This document shows positions 27,801 through 33,800 of a stretch of 40,516 nt of DNA, piece by piece. Both the position numbers and the translations under genes were made by a program. A model generated the notes under the pieces. It was given only the letters and a program-made list of their open reading frames with translations, was not told the DNA's origin and ran no database searches. The stretch is from Saccoglossus kowalevskii (lineage: Eukaryota; Hemichordata; Enteropneusta; Harrimaniidae): contig NW_003149769.1 in assembly GCF_000003605.2 (NCBI RefSeq), positions 28,362-68,877 of the forward strand, written 5' to 3'. Each line of letters opens with the position of its first letter. The first letter of the stretch is position 1.

Positions 27801-30800
27801 GTTTGTGTTGTTTTCTCGAGTTTTCACCGGCTCCACAGGCGTTCCACAGCAGCGCGCACAAAGCCCATAGAAATACGTGGTACAGTGGTGCGCGTCTTAG
27901 CAACGTAGAACGTCCGTGACGTAGCTCCGCCCCGAGGATACTCACATCAGGTTATTAACATACAAACAAATAATAATACCTTGTGTCACAAACAATACGA
28001 TTATCGGTTGAATAATACATATTTACATCACATTGGATCGATGACGTCATTGATGCTAAGAATACCATGTTGCCAAGGTGCTCATTTCCAGGACCAAAAT
28101 TGAAAGGATTCGGGCTGAATCCTGGATAGTTGAAAACAGACACATTCAATTAGAGTGAACAAAATGTTTGCGAGATTAATTTAATAACAACCGTTGTAAA
28201 TAACGACCAAGCGAAATTAGAAACATTTTTCATACAACATATGTAATGAATATGTAATCTTGGTTTATTTTCGACTATTTATTGGAAAATAAATTCCTTA
28301 CATTTGATTCTAGATAAAGTGTATCACTTATTTGCGATTTGTACGTAATATACCATTTTCGTAGTTGTAGCCACATGTTTACACTAAGCTAAAGTTTTCA
28401 GTTTAACACTGTGATAAATTCTTTCGGTTTCACGGAGAATAATACATTGATTTTTACCAGGTAAATTATAATTATTAAAGTTATTGTTCATACATGAGTT
28501 GTTGGACACACTACATATTTTATTCAGCTTCTTTCAGTCACATCATGATACTTTCAAGACAAAAAAATGTATAATATAGCAAATTATCGTGTAATCGGTA
28601 ATTATGAAAATTATTATTGGGGTGTATTTGGAATACATGTTCTTAATATATTTCTGAATTCTTTTATTAAAATCAGTTGTTTTCATTAAAAAAAATAATT
28701 TAAGTTGCGAATACCGAGGTCGATTTGTCTTCAAAAGACGCCACCAATGCAGTCACTGTCAGCACGGACTTTTTAATAACCGTGCTGTCAGCTCCGGCCA
28801 TTTCTGATCGTGGAAGATGTTCTAAAGACACATTTTCACTGAAGGGCCGTAAAAACTAGACATCATGAACATTTTGGGCAAAACAAAGTAAAAATTTCAA
28901 TAACATTATTGATATATGTAGAGTGGTTTCGTTATAGAGACAGAATTATAATGGTGGGAAAATCTCTCAACGTCTCAAAATAAAACACTATGAAAACGTG
29001 CAAATTATGGCATAGATCGTAATGTTCTTACTGGTTAGCGTATTCAAAGTCAACTCTGAATCATGATATCTTGGGGATAATATCTAAATTTAGATTTTAC
29101 AAATGTGCACACCTCCGAAAAAAAGGTCGAGAGAAAAATACTTTTCGTTAAAATCTGAAAAAGTTGTAAAATATACAAATATGCTACAAGCTATTCGTTT
29201 TGGTTATCATTTACCACGTATTCAGCCTCAAGCGAAGACGAATTGGTCGACTTTAAATGACAACAATCCCCTCGTTTGATTTATAATGGGCAACGTAGCA
29301 ATATTTCAATTGACCTTACCTGACCCTTCTATTGTGATTTCTGTTGCGCCCCTGACGCTACCAGATACCGGTGAAATCTTGTCAACTTTTGGTCCATTGC
29401 CCTCAACAGAAAGCGACACTGTCAAACAAAAACGACTTTATTTGAATATCTACAGACACTAGTAAGTGATTACGGCTTGAAATTTATGTATTACTAGGAG
29501 TAGCACTATTCAAAAATACAATGTCACAATTCTGATGCTCTGTGTATACAATTACGTTTGTAAACTTTAACTTTTTACTGGCATCGCGAGAATAATCCAC
29601 TAGGCAATGTTGCAATTCACATCATTGTTTTGCAACATTAATATACATCTAGCAGTATTGCTTATCAATTAATCAAGCTTAAACAAAAAAATGCAACAAT
29701 GTATTATGTCCATAGTCTAAGAGGTACCACAATTCACGACACCCTGGTACATTCCATTATCATTTCAGGGAGAGCCAACTGCTCGAATTCAAAACACACC
29801 CGGCAAAATAAGCATTTTAACCTGAAATTGAACCAGCTTGTTGAAGTCATTTTATTTTGCAAAATTGCTGATCACGTGGATGTTACCCCCTTTATGTACA
29901 CCTTTATTATCCAGGAATGTACACCAATCCACGCGTACAAGCTGAATCAGTAACCCCCACACTGAATGAGCTATTCCACTGATGTTTACGTTTGTATACA
30001 GACTAAATATGCGTGTCCTAACGCACACTCGTGATTACTACTTTCTGACCGAATATTAAAAGACAAGATGCGAATAACTCAGGGAAAAGCGAGAAATGAC
30101 AATTTCCCCGATGTTAGACGGTCTATGCGGATGTATTACTTTTATCAATTACAAGTTTCCGGCAAATGATTTCATGCTTTCATTTAAATGTCTAATATGT
30201 GTAGTGTTCCTGCATTTCTCGAGTGAACTACTCGGAGCGATTTGGGCATGTTTACTGGGATAAGAAAACAGTGTTGCAACAATTAGCTTGATTAATTGAT
30301 AATCAATACTATTCAATGTATAGCAATGTTGTTTGCAAAACAACGATGTAAATTACAAGATTGCCTAGCGGATTGTTTTCGCGATGACAGTAAATGGATA
30401 TTTGTATAATATGACGATTTTGGAATATTGCTTTGCATATTTGTAATGAATGTATGTTTGTATACACAGCTTTACGACATTTGAATTACAAAATGTACTG
30501 GTAAGTACTATTATTTCAATGCGCATGCGTACAATTCTTCCACTTACTTATTCTATTCGTCCGCACCCTCGCACATTTATGTCGTAAGCGCATGCGTGTG
30601 ATCTCTAAGTTTATGCGTTGTTATAGCAACGGCAGCAACAACAGAAGCAATTACAATAACAACAAAAACAACATTAGAAACGCGAGACTTGTCGATAATC
30701 AGTGGTACGGAAAATGCCTCTGAATGCCCCAAGCAAGTTGTTTCCAGGTTTCAACTTACATCACTCCTTCAAAGTATTTATTTGTTTTCGGTGAGTGTAT

Positions 30801-33800
30801 GGACGGACGGTTTTATAAGAAAGAATTCCTGCACACACTCTATGATGCACATTTTTTCTTGTTCTTGTTTAATAACGTGGTAGAACACAGCATGGCTCAA
30901 AAGATAAAAGTGGCAAAATTCAAGTTCTACAGACCCCCTTCCAAAACATATTTTCAACATAATGTGCATCACGATGTTTACTTCGAAAACTGTTTGTTGG
31001 TGTTGTTGCCAAAAATCATTTGAAATGACTTGTTGTAACCAGATACATTTATTTTCTCAGTCCCTCTATCATAGAAATAATGAAACAATGGCATAGTGCC
31101 CATGAGCCGTGTATACCCACGCGAGCGACTGACTTACTGACTGATTGCACGAATTGGACCACTGCAATTTTGGTTTGATCTTGAATTCTGAACACTGATC
31201 AGGTGACGACGACCCCAATCAATGGAGTACAACATCACGCATGATGACCACACAGAGCCGCGAGGTTTAATTTACGTTCTAAGCCATTGTGTATTGTAAG
31301 TGCACAATGTAATACATGTGGTTGATTAGCGATGGCTTCAATCGTCAAGACTTGTACATATTGTATTTGTGCAGCCATGTACATGAACTGATACTGTGAA
31401 TTATGGCCGTGGTTTGTCGGCCACTACAGTGATAACATTAAAGTCTACCAGGTGTATCAAATGCGGTAATTAAATACAGACACATTTTGTAGAACACACT
31501 CCTTGAGAGAAAAAAATGAACCCCGGCGAATGCAAACGCAGCCACACCCAGACCGCGGGACTGTTAAGTCTGTAAATTATTACGTGGAATCAATCATTTG
31601 TTATTTAATAAAATGTGCAGACGAGGAAAACTTTTGAATGCAGCGACATCGTATGTGAAACACTGATCCATACGGGAGAAATATCTCCATACTTTTAATA
31701 TGTACGTCGGTGAACCACGGACAATACAATGCATATGCCTTGGGTTTTGAAGCTGTGCTCTAAGATCATTCATGCATTATCATTTCGAAATACTTATCTA
31801 ATATGAATATGTGCAAATTGAAGGAAATATAAAAATTCACCAATAATCCGGAAAAGAAGCGTATCTTCGTGAATCTACAGTGCTTAGAATGAGATCTTGA
31901 GAATCACAAAACAGTTGTCTGTTCCTTTCCTTCTAAAGTTTATGGTGAATCCGATCGATTCAAAACGATGACCAATATTCGGACGTGAATTAAAATAATT
32001 GGAAATTTAACTTGTGGTATATATTTCCCACGATTCTCACACACTAGTATTCAGACCATAAAATACTTCACCGTAAGATCAGATGTTCAAGCTGCATGAT
32101 TGTATTATAAAGGTAATACAGTGGTCCCTCGCAAAGTCGCGGGTGTCGGGATCCAAGCAAAACCGCCACTTATCAAGGGTCGCGACTTACCGAGGGGCCT
32201 CGTGAAACGGAAATGGCATGCATTAAAAACATATAAAAAACACATATAAACTCATGGGGATGTTTATAGTGTGTTTACTTTATTGAAAAAAACCCATCAC
32301 GATCACAATTATTAAATACACAAGTTAATTGAAAGGTTAGAAACATATTTACAAATTATATGTTGTATCATCACATGTGATAGGCAGTATTCGAATAAAA
32401 TTAGAACATGATTAGGTCGCTACTCACTTTGATTGAAAAAAAAAATAGTGATACTGGATTGACGTTGTTTTTGACCCTGCATTTGTTTACATGAGTCAAT
32501 TAGTCCCTTTAATTGCAACGATAGCACTACTAGTCACCCCTTCAATAAATTATAAAGTCGTGTGAAGTCCATGCAACGCACCCGATGCTGTAGGTGGGTA
32601 ACATCTTCCAAAATAAACCAACTTCGTCGCAATTATAATTTCTCTCAGTTTACCGGGAAAAGTTCTGACAGCGACCATGTCCGCAGATCGAGCTTCGCCA
32701 TTGGATTGAGACTTCGCATAACTCTCTTTATGAACAAGAGTCCTTGCCGTAATTTTCAGAAACGAAGTATCACAAACATAAAATGAACGGACATTCAGAT
32801 TTTCTTCAAAACAATAATTTAACCACCGTTACGTCCATGGTTCCATACTTAGTGGAAGTAAGTTCTCGTGACGATACCGCGACTAAAGCCATTTCATCAT
32901 CCGCAATTCTAGACAACATTACTAGTTTATCGGAATCAATACAGTGTTGTGCTCGAGATTGTTTTTTCTATCATACATTCACTTCAGGTGTTAAGACGAT
33001 GGCGAGTTTTCATTAATGTTATCAAAATTATTGATCAAATTGCTATCGATTTCGAATTTCAAACGCATAAACTCTATAAACGCAGACGGTTGAAAAGCCT
33101 GGACACGGTTGTAAAACAGTTGAATGATCTTCAAAACATCAAACAATTAATTCTCATTAATATTGTTGTCTGTGTGTTGTTTCTTTGTTATTTCTCTGTT
33201 CTACTTTTATTGCCAATTTCGCACATATGATTACGATTTCAATAAAGATTGGTATTATTATCAATGGATAAGTATTTCCGCAATGTATAGTAACTGAACG
33301 GAAAACTCGGGGTAGAGGTATGTGTACTTGGTCGCAATCTGATTAAAATCCGATGTAGGTATGGGCTCAATTAAAAATTGGAGCCTTATATCTACATTGG
33401 ATTGTAATCAGAATGACGTGTTCATAACGTGAATACGTCAACGTATCGTATATAGGAGGAAACCTTCCCCAATCATCGTACGTGTTTAACAGTGCCAACT
33501 GTGCGTCATTTCCTTCAAATCATTTTGCTTCAACAGTCACGTAGATATAGAATGGCTTTCATACTAGATGCATTATGTAATTCGATAATTATATATCGTC
33601 TTATTAACAGAATATACACTTGATATTAAAATGGCAAAGATGCATTCGGCAAACGCTTTCTCATTTCACGCAACAAAACAAACACGATGTATTGGCCATT
33701 ACACATAGTAATAGTGAGCTTATTTAAAAAATGCACCCTATTTATATATAAAACAGTTACAGTATATAGACTAGTATTTAAATTTGCAGTGTAAGATAAT

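Noticed and set aside
30724-31023. 99-codon plus-strand open frame
   Set aside because: No recognisable homology, and it is in a different frame from the possible first exon that starts at 30714.
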